Assembly: GCF_009910845.1 (NCBI RefSeq)
Contig: NZ_SIJB01000023.1
Span: forward strand, 1 to 64,000
DNA length: 64,000 nt
Reading direction: 5' to 3'
Source of the DNA: Chengkuizengella marina
GTDB taxonomy: Bacteria > Bacillota > Bacilli > Paenibacillales > KCTC-33759
Positions within the stretch are counted from its first letter, which is position 1; every line of letters starts with the position of its first letter. Of the stretch, positions 11,233 through 20,924 are shown piece after piece. The notes below the pieces were generated by a model. The model was not told the origin of the DNA, did not search any database, and saw nothing but the letters and a program-made list of their open reading frames with translations. The position numbers and the translations under genes are program-made.

Positions 11233-11295
11233 AATGGACTTTACAGTTGAAGACCTATCTATAAATGAAGTAGGGATTAGTAAAGTATTTGAGGT

Positions 11296-11320
11296 GACCA
11301 CTTACTGTGGTCTTTTTTCT
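11296..11320 (+). terminator. Terminator/attenuator between rpmH and rnpA
   Basis: Stem GACCAC / GTGGTC with loop TTACT, then TTTTTT. Since rnpA normally shares the rpmH transcript, this probably attenuates rather than stops transcription. Confidence 0.75.
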
Positions 11321-11414
11321 TTGTTTAGTTTAAATCTGGATTGATGTGTGAAAAATAATATTAACATATAAAGTATATTTTTATGAGACAATGATATATG
11401 GAGCGGCGTCTAAT

Positions 11415-11756
11415 ATGGAAAATAAATTTCGTCTAAAAAAGAAGGAAGATTTTAATTTCATATATCGTTATGGAAAATCTACGGCAAATCATCAGTTCGT
11501 GGTTTATTATAAACATAATTCAAATCATCATTTTCGTTTAGGTATTTCAGTAAGTAAAAAAATAGGAAATGCGGTAGTAAGGAATCGTATGCGTAGGGTG
11601 ATTAAAGAAATAGTAAGGCATCACACCGATAAAATAGCTCCCAATTATGATTTTATTATTATTGTTAGAAAACCAGCTGTACATATGGATTATCATCAAA
11701 TGGAGAAAAGTATCTTACATGTATTGCGTAAAGCATCCATATTAAAAAAAAAATAG
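11415..11756 (+). CDS. rnpA: Ribonuclease P protein component
   Basis: A 113-residue basic protein subunit of RNase P, which matures tRNA 5' ends together with the rnpB RNA. The RNR motif region is clear (SKKIGNAVVRNRMRR). The ATG at 11415 follows GGAG 11 bases upstream and gives MENKFRLKKKEDF, matching homologues; the ATG at 11391 has no ribosome site. It precedes yidC as usual. Confidence 0.96.
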   Translation: MENKFRLKKKEDFNFIYRYGKSTANHQFVVYYKHNSNHHFRLGISVSKKIGNAVVRNRMRRVIKEIVRHHTDKIAPNYDFIIIVRKPAVHMDYHQMEKSILHVLRKASILKKK

Positions 11757-11883
11757 AGAGAAATAGATGAAAGATTATTGAAGTTTCTGATGAATTGGAT
11801 TTGTTTATTTGTTTATTAATCTATGATATAGTTTATATTGGAACTTATTAAGGTGTGGATAGTAGGTTAGGAGGAATTTAATT

Positions 11884-12633
11884 TTGTCACGTCGTTTGCC
11901 ATTACTTCTTGTATTGTTATCTTTAACAGTTTTACTAGCTGGTTGTAGTATGGAAGACCCCATTGATCCTAGCAACGGATTTTGGGATAAGTATTTTGTA
12001 TATCCTCTTTCATTTTCTTTAGATTGGTTTGCAGATCTTCCATATAGTAACTATGGTATATCTATTCTTATCGTAACGATTATTATAAGATTGTTGATTT
12101 TACCACTTACTTTAAAACAGATCCGTAGTTCTAAACAAATGCAAGAAATACAACCTGAAATAAAAAAATTAAAAGAAAAATATAAAACCGATCCAAAAAA
12201 GCAGCAGGAAGAAACCATGAGATTGTTCCAAAAACATGGAATAAATCCATTGGCGGGTTGTTTACCACTCATTGTGCAAATGCCGATCCTAATCGCTCTA
12301 TATAATGCGATCATGCGTAATGCTGATATCAGCAGTAGCACTTTTTTATGGCTGCAATTAGGTGAAAGAGATCCTTATATTTTACCTATACTAGCTGCAA
12401 TAACAACATATCTTCAAAGTAAGATGATGTCGTCTCAAATGAATAATCAAATGGCAGGTATGCAAGGGATTATGATGATATTCCCTGTACTTATATTTGT
12501 AATGGCACTTACATTCCCATCCGCCTTACCTTTATACTGGGTGTATGGTAATATATTTACAATTATTCAATCTTATTTTATATACGGAAACAAAAAAAGT
12601 AAGGCTCCAAAAGAGGGAGGTCTTTCTAAGTGA
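11884..12633 (+). CDS. yidC: Membrane protein insertase YidC/SpoIIIJ (lipoprotein)
   Basis: A 249-residue insertase that places proteins in the cytoplasmic membrane, alone or with SecYEG. A lipoprotein signal with lipobox LLAGC puts the lipid-modified cysteine at residue 21. Five hydrophobic segments follow, and the conserved PIL, QMPI and cytosolic coiled segments (KQMQEIQPEIKKLKEKY) are visible. The start is TTG at 11884 with AGGAGGAA upstream. It overlaps khpB by four bases (GTGA). In spore formers this gene can be the sporulation paralogue SpoIIIJ or a general insertase; the sequence does not tell which. Confidence 0.95.
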   Translation: MSRRLPLLLVLLSLTVLLAGCSMEDPIDPSNGFWDKYFVYPLSFSLDWFADLPYSNYGISILIVTIIIRLLILPLTLKQIRSSKQMQEIQPEIKKLKEKYKTDPKKQQEETMRLFQKHGINPLAGCLPLIVQMPILIALYNAIMRNADISSSTFLWLQLGERDPYILPILAAITTYLQSKMMSSQMNNQMAGMQGIMMIFPVLIFVMALTFPSALPLYWVYGNIFTIIQSYFIYGNKKSKAPKEGGLSK

Positions 12634-13247
12634 AAAAAATTTCTGTAACTGGTAAAACGATTGAAGATGCTGTTCAATCTGGTTTAGCGCAATTGAATAC
12701 AACAGAAGACAAAGTAAAGGTACATATTATTGAGGAACCTACAAAAGGCTTTTTAGGTCTTATTGGTTCTAAAGATGCAAAGGTTGAGTTAGAGTATATT
12801 TCTGATGTTGTTGACGAAGCCTTTGAATTTTTAAAAGATATTGTGGACAAGATGAAGTTAGATGTCAGCGTTGAAATTGGGCAAAAAGATGATGAAAAAT
12901 TTATTAATCTTACTGGATCAGAAGTCGGTATTTTAATTGGTAGAAGAGGACAAACATTGGATTCATTACAGTATTTAGTTAATATTGTTGCAAATCGATA
13001 TGCTAATTCATACCATAGAGTTTTACTTGATGCAGAAAATTTTCGCCAAAAAAGGAAGAATACACTTGAGCAATTAGCTGGTAAGATTGCTGATAGAGTA
13101 ATCAGATATAAAAGAGATGTTTCTCTTGAACCAATGACGCCACAGGATCGTAAGATTATCCATACTTATTTGCAGGAACATTCTAAAGTAAGTACTAAAA
13201 GTGAAGGAAAAGAACCTAATCGTTATGTGGTTGTTACTTTAAAGTGA
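12630..13247 (+). CDS. khpB: RNA-binding protein KhpB/Jag
   Basis: A 205-residue protein with an N-terminal Jag domain (1-55), a KH domain with the loop GRRG (104-107) and a C-terminal R3H domain (about 140-205). It works with KhpA in RNA binding linked to cell-wall growth and division. The GTG start overlaps the yidC stop (GTGA), so the two are translationally coupled. A strong terminator follows. Confidence 0.95.
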   Translation: MKKISVTGKTIEDAVQSGLAQLNTTEDKVKVHIIEEPTKGFLGLIGSKDAKVELEYISDVVDEAFEFLKDIVDKMKLDVSVEIGQKDDEKFINLTGSEVGILIGRRGQTLDSLQYLVNIVANRYANSYHRVLLDAENFRQKRKNTLEQLAGKIADRVIRYKRDVSLEPMTPQDRKIIHTYLQEHSKVSTKSEGKEPNRYVVVTLK

Positions 13248-13275
13248 GAAATTAATTTGACTTAAAACATTTTCT

Positions 13276-13315
13276 GCAATGGCTTATTATTTTTGTAATG
13301 AGCCATTGCTTTTTT
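13276..13315 (+). terminator. Terminator after khpB
   Basis: Perfect 9-bp stem GCAATGGCT / AGCCATTGC with a loop that can pair further, followed by TTTTTT. It ends the rpmH-rnpA-yidC-khpB unit. Confidence 0.9.
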
Positions 13316-13459
13316 ACCATTTGGAACACGTAATGATTCAAATTTTAACTTTGAACATTTTAAATTCAGATAAATTAAGCAAGTATTTTTAATTTTGAAA
13401 GTGATTTTATGAATGATAAATTGATAAAAGGTAATATTACCGGATAAAGAGGTGTGTTC

Positions 13460-14833
13460 ATGATTTCCGATACAATTGCCGCCATCTCAACACCACTTGG
13501 TGAAGGTGGTATTGCTATGATTCGTATTAGTGGTCCTGATGCAGTTTCCATTGTGGATACTATTTTTTATGCAAAACAGAAATGTTCTGAAATGAAAACT
13601 CATACTGTGCAATATGGATTCATAAAAGAATCTGATACAGGTTTAAAAGTAGATGAGGTTCTTGTAACTGTGATGTTAGCTCCAAGATCTTTTACAAAAG
13701 AAAATGTTGTTGAAATAAGTTGTCATGGCGGTTTAATCGCTGTTAAAAAAACATTGGAATTATTATTGCAAAATGGTGCTCGTTTAGCAGAACCTGGAGA
13801 GTTTACTAAAAGGGCCTTTTTAAACGGTAGAATTGATTTAACACAAGCTGAAGCAGTTATCGATCTTATTCGTTCTAAGTCAGATCGTGCTTATTCTGTT
13901 GCCATGAAACAAGTGGAAGGTACATTATCAGATAAAATTGTGAATTTAAGAAATCTAATCATTGAATTAATGGCTCATATTGAAGTGAATATTGACTATC
14001 CTGAACATGATGTAGAGGAACTTACTTATGCTTTTATTTCGGATAAATGCAACCAAGCTATTCAAATCATTGATGAATTATTAAAGAATGCAAATCAGGG
14101 AAAAATTTTAAGAGAAGGAATTGTTACTGCTATTATTGGAAGACCCAACGTTGGTAAATCATCTTTATTAAATTTATTAGCAAGGGAAAACAAGGCTATT
14201 GTTACTGATATTCCTGGAACAACACGAGATGTGATCGAAGAATACGTTACAGTTGGTGGAGTTCCTTTAAAATTATTAGATACGGCAGGTTTGAGAGAAA
14301 CTAGTGATGTTGTAGAAAAAATTGGGGTTGAAAGATCAAAAGAATCCTTAAAGGAAGCGGAGTTAGTTTTATTTGTAGTTAATCAGAATGAGCCAATACA
14401 TGTCGATGAAATGAAGTTATTTCAAGAAATTAAGAATAAGCAAGTTATTCTCGTTTTAAATAAAACAGATTTACCTAGTAAAATTGACCTAAACCAATTG
14501 AAAAATCAATTTAATGAAGAACAGATTGTACAAATGTCTATTAAAAATGAACAAGGGCAATCTGAATTAGAGAAGGTCATTGCAAACATGTTTTTTGATG
14601 GGAGAATAGAATCTACAGATTCTTCCTATGTAAGTAATGTAAGACACATTCATCTTTTAAATAAAGCAAAGAGATCATTAGAGGAAGCATTAAAAGGAAC
14701 ATACGATATTCCAATTGACATGCTTCAAATTGATATTAGAAATGCTTGGGAAGACTTAGGTGAGGTGATTGGAGATTCAGTGAGTGAATCTTTAATTGAT
14801 CAAATTTTTTCTCAATTTTGCCTAGGTAAATAA
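13460..14833 (+). CDS. mnmE: tRNA modification GTPase MnmE
   Basis: A 457-residue GTPase that, with MnmG, makes 5-carboxymethylaminomethyluridine at the tRNA wobble position. It has an N-terminal folate-binding domain, a helical domain, and an inserted G domain with GRPNVGKS, DIPGTTRD, DTAGL and NKTD. It ends with the catalytic CxGK tail (CLGK). The ATG at 13460 (MISDTIAAIS) fits homologues, with GAGGTG upstream. It begins the mnmE-mnmG-rsmG cluster. Confidence 0.97.
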   Translation: MISDTIAAISTPLGEGGIAMIRISGPDAVSIVDTIFYAKQKCSEMKTHTVQYGFIKESDTGLKVDEVLVTVMLAPRSFTKENVVEISCHGGLIAVKKTLELLLQNGARLAEPGEFTKRAFLNGRIDLTQAEAVIDLIRSKSDRAYSVAMKQVEGTLSDKIVNLRNLIIELMAHIEVNIDYPEHDVEELTYAFISDKCNQAIQIIDELLKNANQGKILREGIVTAIIGRPNVGKSSLLNLLARENKAIVTDIPGTTRDVIEEYVTVGGVPLKLLDTAGLRETSDVVEKIGVERSKESLKEAELVLFVVNQNEPIHVDEMKLFQEIKNKQVILVLNKTDLPSKIDLNQLKNQFNEEQIVQMSIKNEQGQSELEKVIANMFFDGRIESTDSSYVSNVRHIHLLNKAKRSLEEALKGTYDIPIDMLQIDIRNAWEDLGEVIGDSVSESLIDQIFSQFCLGK

Positions 14834-14878
14834 ATGAACTGATAATATAAAATGACTGAGTAAAGGAGGGTTTTAAAA

Positions 14879-16774
14879 ATGGGATATCAAGCTGGTGAAT
14901 ATGATGTTATTGTCATCGGAGCTGGCCATGCCGGATGTGAAGCTGCATTAGCTGCTGCAAGAATGGGATGTCAAACATTATTAATTACAATTAATTTGGA
15001 TATGGTTGCTTTTATGCCTTGTAATCCTTCTATTGGAGGACCAGCAAAAGGCCATGTTGTTAGAGAAATTGATGCTTTAGGTGGCGAGATGGGTAGAAAT
15101 ATTGACAAAACTTATATCCAGCTTAGGATGCTGAATACTGGAAAAGGACCTGCTGTTCATGCTTTGCGAGCCCAAGCAGACAAGTTTTTTTATCAGAATG
15201 CTTTAAAAGAAACGATAGAAAAACAAGATAACTTAACATTGCAACAAGGAATGGTAGAGGAATTAATTGTTGAAAATGGAATTTGCGTCGGTGTAATTAC
15301 AAAAACTGGGGCAGAATTTAGAAGTAAAACAGTGGTTCTTACTACAGGTACTTATTTACGTGGGAAAGTCATCATGGGAGAAGTAATTTATGAAAGTGGC
15401 CCTAATAATCAACAGCCTTCTATTAAGCTTTCTGATTGTTTAAAATCATTAGGTTTTGATTTAGTTCGATTTAAAACAGGAACACCTCCTAGAGTTCACA
15501 AAGATACAATTGATTTTTCTAAAACTGAGGAGCAGCCAGGGGATAAAAATCCTAAACACTTTTCTTTTGAAACAACTAAAGGTATTAATAAAGAACAATT
15601 ACCATGTTGGTTAACATATACTTCCAGAGAGACACATGAAACCATTAATAACAATTTATCTCGTGCTCCTATGTATTCTGGAGTGATTGAAGGTACAGGT
15701 CCGAGATATTGTCCATCTATAGAAGATAAAATTGTGCGATTTAGCGATAAACCAAAACATCAAATATTTTTGGAACCTGAAGGTAGGTACACTACTGAAT
15801 ATTACGTACAGGGTTTATCTACTAGTATGCCTGAAGATGTTCAGTTAAAAATATTACAATCCATTCCTGGTTTAGAAAATGTTCAGATGATGCGGACTGG
15901 TTATGCAATTGAGTATGATGCAATTGTACCTACTCAGTTGTGGCCTACATTAGAAACGAAAAGAATTTCAAATTTATATACTGCTGGTCAAATAAATGGA
16001 ACTTCTGGATATGAAGAAGCAGCGGGCCAGGGAATTATGGCTGGGATTAATGCTGCTAGAAAAGTAAAAGGTGAGGAACCTGTTATTATTCAACGTTCTC
16101 AAGGTTATATCGGGGTTCTAATTGATGATTTAGTGACGAAAGGTACAAATGAACCGTATCGTTTATTAACTTCACGTGCAGAGTATCGTTTATTGTTAAG
16201 ACATGATAATGCTGATTTACGCTTAACTCCTACTGGCTATGAAATAGGATTAATACCGGAGGAACGATATGTTAAATTTATGAAAAAAAGTAAAAAAATA
16301 GAAAATGAAATTATTCGACTTAAATCGACAAAAATCAAACCCAGTGTACAAGTACAACAAAAATTAGAAGAAATCAATTCTACTATATTAAATAATTCAG
16401 TTGATGCTGCATCGTTATTACGTAGACCTGAAATTCTTTATCATCATATTCAATTGTTTTCACCTTCTGAAGTTGAATTGACCGAGGAAGAAAAGGAACA
16501 GGTAGAAATACAAATAAAATATGCTGGATATATTGAAAAGCAACTTGTTCAGGTGGAGCGTTTAAAGAAAATGGAAAAAAAGAAAATACCTTCTGATATA
16601 GATTATGATGATGTACAAGGAATTGCTATAGAAGCAAGGCAAAAGCTATCTGATATAAGACCAATTTCAATTGGGCAAGCTTCAAGAATTTCTGGTGTAA
16701 CACCTGCTGATATTTCTATTTTATTAGTTTATTTAGAACATTATAATAAAGTTGTGGCAGCGAGAAGAGGATAG
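14879..16774 (+). CDS. mnmG: tRNA uridine modification enzyme MnmG (GidA)
   Basis: A 631-residue FAD enzyme, partner of MnmE in wobble-uridine modification. The dinucleotide-binding motif GAGHAGCE is at residues 14-21, and the conserved [14 protein letters not shown] and GYEEAAGQG blocks follow. It has full length and an AAAGGAGGG ribosome site. rsmG starts 2 bp after the stop, so it is one transcript. Confidence 0.98.
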   Translation: MGYQAGEYDVIVIGAGHAGCEAALAAARMGCQTLLITINLDMVAFMPCNPSIGGPAKGHVVREIDALGGEMGRNIDKTYIQLRMLNTGKGPAVHALRAQADKFFYQNALKETIEKQDNLTLQQGMVEELIVENGICVGVITKTGAEFRSKTVVLTTGTYLRGKVIMGEVIYESGPNNQQPSIKLSDCLKSLGFDLVRFKTGTPPRVHKDTIDFSKTEEQPGDKNPKHFSFETTKGINKEQLPCWLTYTSRETHETINNNLSRAPMYSGVIEGTGPRYCPSIEDKIVRFSDKPKHQIFLEPEGRYTTEYYVQGLSTSMPEDVQLKILQSIPGLENVQMMRTGYAIEYDAIVPTQLWPTLETKRISNLYTAGQINGTSGYEEAAGQGIMAGINAARKVKGEEPVIIQRSQGYIGVLIDDLVTKGTNEPYRLLTSRAEYRLLLRHDNADLRLTPTGYEIGLIPEERYVKFMKKSKKIENEIIRLKSTKIKPSVQVQQKLEEINSTILNNSVDAASLLRRPEILYHHIQLFSPSEVELTEEEKEQVEIQIKYAGYIEKQLVQVERLKKMEKKKIPSDIDYDDVQGIAIEARQKLSDIRPISIGQASRISGVTPADISILLVYLEHYNKVVAARRG

Positions 16775-16775
16775 T

Positions 16776-17489
16776 ATGAATTATAAACAATTTTCTTTAT
16801 TATTAAAAAAATATAATATGAGCATTTCTACTGAACAATGGGATTTATTTGAAAAGTATTATCTTATGTTGGTTGACTGGAATGAACGCATGAATTTAAC
16901 TGCTATTACAGATAGAGAACAGGTTTTTATAAAACATTTTTATGATTCGATTTCTATAGCTTTTTATGTACCTATATCACAAATCAATACATTAGCTGAT
17001 ATAGGCTCTGGCGCTGGTTTCCCTAGTATCCCATTAAAAATCATGTTTCCTAATTTAAAGATATCCATTATAGATTCTTTAAAAAAAAGAATTCACTTTT
17101 TGAATCATTTAACAGAAGAGTTACACATGGTTGATGTGGATTGTATTCATGGTAGAGCTGAAGAACTTGGACGAAAGCAAAATCTCAGAGATCATTTTGA
17201 TTTGGTAACTGCTAGAGCAGTCGCAAAATTAAATGTATTAAACGAATATTGTCTACCATTTGTGAAAGAGGGAGGACATTTCATAGCTATGAAAGGACCT
17301 AATACTTCCGATGAGGTAAATGAGGCAAGTAATAGTTTAATACAATTAAAAGGGTCGTTATTAAAGGTAGTTAATTTTCAATTACCAGATCATTCTGATC
17401 GAAATTTTATATTTATTCATAAAACAGGAAAGACCCCTAAAAAATTTCCTAGAAATCCTGGTACACCAATCAAAAAACCATTAGTATGA
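16776..17489 (+). CDS. rsmG: 16S rRNA m7G527 methyltransferase RsmG (GidB)
   Basis: A 237-residue SAM-dependent methyltransferase that methylates G527 of 16S rRNA; loss gives low-level streptomycin resistance in other species. The SAM motif LADIGSGAGFPSIPLK and the later TARAVAKL block are present. The ATG at 16776 has AGAGGAT upstream and starts directly after mnmG; the frame runs further up into mnmG but lacks a site there. A parS sequence lies 22 bp beyond the stop. Confidence 0.96.
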   Translation: MNYKQFSLLLKKYNMSISTEQWDLFEKYYLMLVDWNERMNLTAITDREQVFIKHFYDSISIAFYVPISQINTLADIGSGAGFPSIPLKIMFPNLKISIIDSLKKRIHFLNHLTEELHMVDVDCIHGRAEELGRKQNLRDHFDLVTARAVAKLNVLNEYCLPFVKEGGHFIAMKGPNTSDEVNEASNSLIQLKGSLLKVVNFQLPDHSDRNFIFIHKTGKTPKKFPRNPGTPIKKPLV

Positions 17490-17511
17490 TAATAATTTAT
17501 TCAATCCTATA

Positions 17512-17527
17512 TGTTCCACGTGAAACA
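17512..17527. other. parS: parS centromere-like site 1
   Basis: TGTTCCACGTGAAACA matches the 16-bp ParB-binding consensus TGTTNCACGTGAAACA. It is between rsmG and noc, about 7 kb from oriC, in the region where ParB/Spo0J is expected to load. Confidence 0.93.
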
Positions 17528-17922
17528 TGATATCATATTTAGATTGATTTATAATATGTTTATTATTTTTGTAATCGTTTAAAAGGTAAAAGTAATCTAA
17601 TTGTGTTGAATAAATATTTTAAAATTTCAAGGTGATAGTTTATGAAATTTGCAGGAATATAGGAATGAATGGAGAATTTATAATTAATAAATAAATTCTT
17701 GCAAAGTACATATATAATATCCTACTAAATAGTAGTAACTTACACATAAAGCGACTTCATTTTTTTAATGTCCAATCATCTTAGGAAATGAATTTCATAA
17801 GGTTATTTTTGTTGATCAAGTAGTTAACCTAACATTTAATATAATATTTAAATAGATCTGTTGTTAGGTAAGATTAAACAGTGTAGACACAGCTAGTAGG
17901 AGAGATAGGTGGTAATGAAACA
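17528..17922. other. AT-rich gap before noc
   Basis: About 395 bp with no supported coding sequence. It holds a candidate sigma-A promoter (TTGATC near 17813 with TTTAAT 17 bp downstream), and an inverted CCTAACA / TGTTAGG pair flanks the start-site region. No terminator-like hairpin is evident behind rsmG. Confidence 0.35.
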
Positions 17923-18747
17923 ATGAAAGATCAGTTTACAAAGTTACTTGGATTTTCAGATCGAAACAGTGGTGAAGAGGTTAAAGCAATTTCAGTAGAG
18001 GACATTGTTCCTAGTCCATATCAACCAAGGGAAATTTTTGATGATGATAAGATTGATGAATTGAGCCAAACGATAAAAACACATGGTGTGATTCAACCAA
18101 TAGTAGTACGAGTTAGGAATAGTAAATTTGAAATTATTGCAGGTGAGAGAAGATTTAGAGCAGTAAAAAAATTAAACTTAGAAACTATTCCAGCAATTAT
18201 TAAAGAGTATAATGATTCTCAAGCTGCTTCAATTGCATTAATTGAAAATTTACAACGTGAAGGGCTAACTTCTATAGAGGAAGCTATTGCTTATCAGAAA
18301 TTAATAGAAATACACCAATTAACACAAGAAAGCTTAGCTCAAAGAATCGGGAAAAGTCAATCTACAATAGCTAATAAACTTCGTTTACTAAACTTATCTG
18401 AGCCTGTAAAAAGTGCTTTGTTAACTAGAAGTATAACTGAAAGACATGCAAGATCTTTACTTTCATTGGACAGCGAAGAGCTGCAGATGAAGTTATTAGA
18501 TGAAATAATAAAAAAAGACTTAAATGTAAAACAAACTGAGGCTAGGGTTAATCTTTATAAGGAAATTTCTAAAACAAAAAAAACGAAAAGAGTCTCTTTT
18601 TCAAAGGACATTCGGTTGGCAGTAAATACTATTCGTCAATCATTTGATATGGTGGTTGATTCGGGATTAAAGATAATAAAAGATGAAAAAGATTACGATG
18701 ATTATTATGAAATATCTTTTAAAATACCTAAAAAAAATGATTCGTAA
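17923..18747 (+). CDS. noc: Nucleoid occlusion protein Noc
   Basis: A 274-residue ParB-family protein. The N-terminal half has the ParB/CTPase motifs (PSPYQPR, GERRFRA, ENLQRE), followed by a helix-turn-helix ([19 protein letters not shown]). In B. subtilis Noc binds its own sites and the membrane to keep division away from the nucleoid. Two ParB-type genes flank parA here; this one, upstream and after rsmG, has the position and the divergent DNA-binding domain of Noc, and the second is Spo0J. I did not see a Noc-type site (ATTTCCCGGGAAAT) in the window. Confidence 0.9.
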   Translation: MKDQFTKLLGFSDRNSGEEVKAISVEDIVPSPYQPREIFDDDKIDELSQTIKTHGVIQPIVVRVRNSKFEIIAGERRFRAVKKLNLETIPAIIKEYNDSQAASIALIENLQREGLTSIEEAIAYQKLIEIHQLTQESLAQRIGKSQSTIANKLRLLNLSEPVKSALLTRSITERHARSLLSLDSEELQMKLLDEIIKKDLNVKQTEARVNLYKEISKTKKTKRVSFSKDIRLAVNTIRQSFDMVVDSGLKIIKDEKDYDDYYEISFKIPKKNDS

Positions 18748-18824
18748 AAAAGTTTTGTTAAAGTAATGGTATCCACTTTTAATTAGAAAAAAATAATAAA
18801 TGACTTATAGATCACAAAATAAAG

Positions 18825-18870
18825 ATAAAGCTTCCATGTCATTATAGGGTGGAAGCTTTATTTTCATTTT
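18825..18870 (+). terminator. Terminator after noc
   Basis: A 12-bp perfect stem ATAAAGCTTCCA / TGGAAGCTTTAT followed by TTTCATTTT. The rest of the 387-bp gap to parA is AT-rich and shows nothing else I can support. Confidence 0.85.
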
Positions 18871-19134
18871 AACTATTAAATCCAAAAATGTCTCAAATGG
18901 CTTGAATTATTCAAAATATATGTTTTTATAAAAACAATTCTGATATATAATATAATTAAACTATTAATTTACTTAAATACTAGTTTATCTTTTTTGATAA
19001 TGGGGATAAGAATATGGATTATTAATACAACCATATTTTTTTGAATTGTATTTATTCGTTTGAAGTTTCTATTAATTTATAGTTTTGTTAATCTTTATAT
19101 AAAGTTTTAAATTTTTTTATGAGGTGAAAGAGTA

Positions 19135-19896
19135 TTGTCTAAGATAATTGCAATTACAAATCAAAAAGGTGGGGTTGGGAAAACAACAACCTCTATAAAT
19201 TTAGGAGCCTCTTTAGCCACCTTAGGTAAAAAGGTATTATTAGTAGATATCGATCCCCAAGGAAACACAACTAGTGGTGTTGGAATCAATAAAGCCGATG
19301 TTGTTCATTGTATTTATGACGTGATTATTAATGATGTCCATCCAAAAGATGCAATTTGTAAATCTGAAATAGACAATTTAGATATCATACCAGCTACAAT
19401 CCAATTAGCAGGTGCAGAAATTGAATTAGTACCCACCATTTCGAGGGAAATTAGGTTAAAAAAGTCTTTACAACTTGTAAAACATCTTTATGATTATGTA
19501 TTAATTGATTGTCCACCCTCCTTAGGTATTTTAACGGTTAATTCATTAACAGCTGCAGATTCAGTAATTATACCTATTCAATGTGAGTACTACGCATTGG
19601 AAGGTCTGAGTCAGTTATTGAACACGGTTCGTTTGGTACAAAAACATTTAAATACAAACTTGCAGATTGAAGGCGTATTATTAACTATGTTAGATGCTAG
19701 AACAAATCTTGGTATTCAAGTTATTGAGGAAGTGAAAAAGTACTTTCAAGAGAAAGTGTATCAAACGATCATCCCTAGGAATGTTAGATTAAGTGAAGCA
19801 CCAAGTCATGGAAAACCTATCATTACATATGATGCAAAATCAAAAGGAGCAGAAGTATATTTGGAACTTGCTAAGGAAGTGATTTCAATTGACTAA
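19135..19896 (+). CDS. parA: Chromosome partitioning ATPase ParA (Soj)
   Basis: A 253-residue deviant Walker ATPase: KGGVGKTTT near the N-terminus, DIDPQGN, and DCPPSLG. With ParB and parS it moves origins apart and, as Soj, modulates DnaA. The start is TTG at 19135 with GAGGTGAAA upstream. It overlaps parB by 8 nt. Confidence 0.97.
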   Translation: MSKIIAITNQKGGVGKTTTSINLGASLATLGKKVLLVDIDPQGNTTSGVGINKADVVHCIYDVIINDVHPKDAICKSEIDNLDIIPATIQLAGAEIELVPTISREIRLKKSLQLVKHLYDYVLIDCPPSLGILTVNSLTAADSVIIPIQCEYYALEGLSQLLNTVRLVQKHLNTNLQIEGVLLTMLDARTNLGIQVIEEVKKYFQEKVYQTIIPRNVRLSEAPSHGKPIITYDAKSKGAEVYLELAKEVISID

Positions 19897-20722
19897 GCGT
19901 TTAGGTAGAGGTCTAGATGCTTTAATTCCAGATCTAGAGCTAAAAGAAGATGATAAAGTAATTGAGATAGGTTTATCGAATTTACGTCCTAATCCATATC
20001 AACCACGGAAAAATTTTGTAGAGGATAAAATTGATGAGTTAGCATCATCTATAAAGGAACACGGTGTAATCCAACCTATCATAGTAAGACAAGTATTAAG
20101 AGGGTATGAAATTATAGCAGGAGAAAGAAGATGGCGTGCTTCCAAAAAATGTGGGTTAAAAACGATACCTGCTGTAGTTCGTGCTTTTACTGATCAACAA
20201 GTCACGGAGATTGCATTGATTGAAAATTTACAACGTGAAGATTTGAACCCGATGGAAGTTGCAGTTGCTTATCAATCACTGATAGAGCAATTTGATATTA
20301 CTCAAGAAGAGTTATCAGTTAAAGTTGGGAAATCAAGGTCACATATTGCAAATTTTTTACGTTTACTTCAGTTGCCTAATGTAATTAAACAACATGTTTC
20401 ACGTGGAACATTATCTATGGGACATGCAAGAGCAATAGTCGGATTAAAAGATAATGCAATAAAACAAGAGATGACAAATTTAACAATTAAAAATGAGTGG
20501 AGTGTAAGAGAATTAGAAAAAGCGATTCAAAATACGCAAGAAACGAAAAGTAAGAAGAAAAAAACAAAAACAAATAATCCGTTTATTACTCAAATTGAGG
20601 GTGAACTTAGAGAAAAGTATAAAACTACAGTAAAGATTAAAAACAATCAAAAAGATAAAGGAATAATAGAACTTTCTTATTACTCTAAAGATGATTTGCA
20701 AAGATTGTTAGATTTATTATAG
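19889..20722 (+). CDS. parB: Chromosome partitioning protein ParB (Spo0J)
   Basis: A 277-residue CTP-dependent DNA clamp. It has the N-terminal KRLGRGLDALI motif, the CTP-binding PYQPR, GERRWRA and ENLQRED motifs, and a helix-turn-helix near 145-165. The TTG start at 19889 lies within the end of parA and has AAGGAAGTGA upstream. A parS site is embedded in the coding sequence (20395-20410), as in B. subtilis spo0J. Confidence 0.97.
   Translation: MTKRLGRGLDALIPDLELKEDDKVIEIGLSNLRPNPYQPRKNFVEDKIDELASSIKEHGVIQPIIVRQVLRGYEIIAGERRWRASKKCGLKTIPAVVRAFTDQQVTEIALIENLQREDLNPMEVAVAYQSLIEQFDITQEELSVKVGKSRSHIANFLRLLQLPNVIKQHVSRGTLSMGHARAIVGLKDNAIKQEMTNLTIKNEWSVRELEKAIQNTQETKSKKKKTKTNNPFITQIEGELREKYKTTVKIKNNQKDKGIIELSYYSKDDLQRLLDLL
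20395..20410. other. parS: parS site 2, inside parB
   Basis: TGTTTCACGTGGAACA is the exact reverse complement of the site at 17512, so the two are identical sites in opposite orientation 2.9 kb apart. Confidence 0.95.
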
Positions 20723-20754
20723 TAAAATGACGATGATATAAATGAATATAAAAG

Positions 20755-20823
20755 AACATACCAATTCAAGTCAATTTTAATGAAATATCCTTCTAAAATG
20801 ATTGATGTATGGTATGTTTTTTT
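20755..20823 (+). terminator. Possible terminator after parB
   Basis: AACATACCA pairs with TGGTATGTT across a 46-nt loop and is followed by TTTTTTTAT. The long loop makes this less certain. Confidence 0.45.
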
Positions 20824-20924
20824 ATAACTTGAGCATTTATACGGGCACCCAAAATAAAGCGCATTGGATGAATTATATATATAATTATAAGATGATGGTA
20901 AATAATGATATAAAAAGGAGAGAT

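Noticed and set aside
11854-11862. DnaA-box-like TGTGGATAG upstream of yidC
   Set aside because: One mismatch and isolated from the origin clusters; likely chance.
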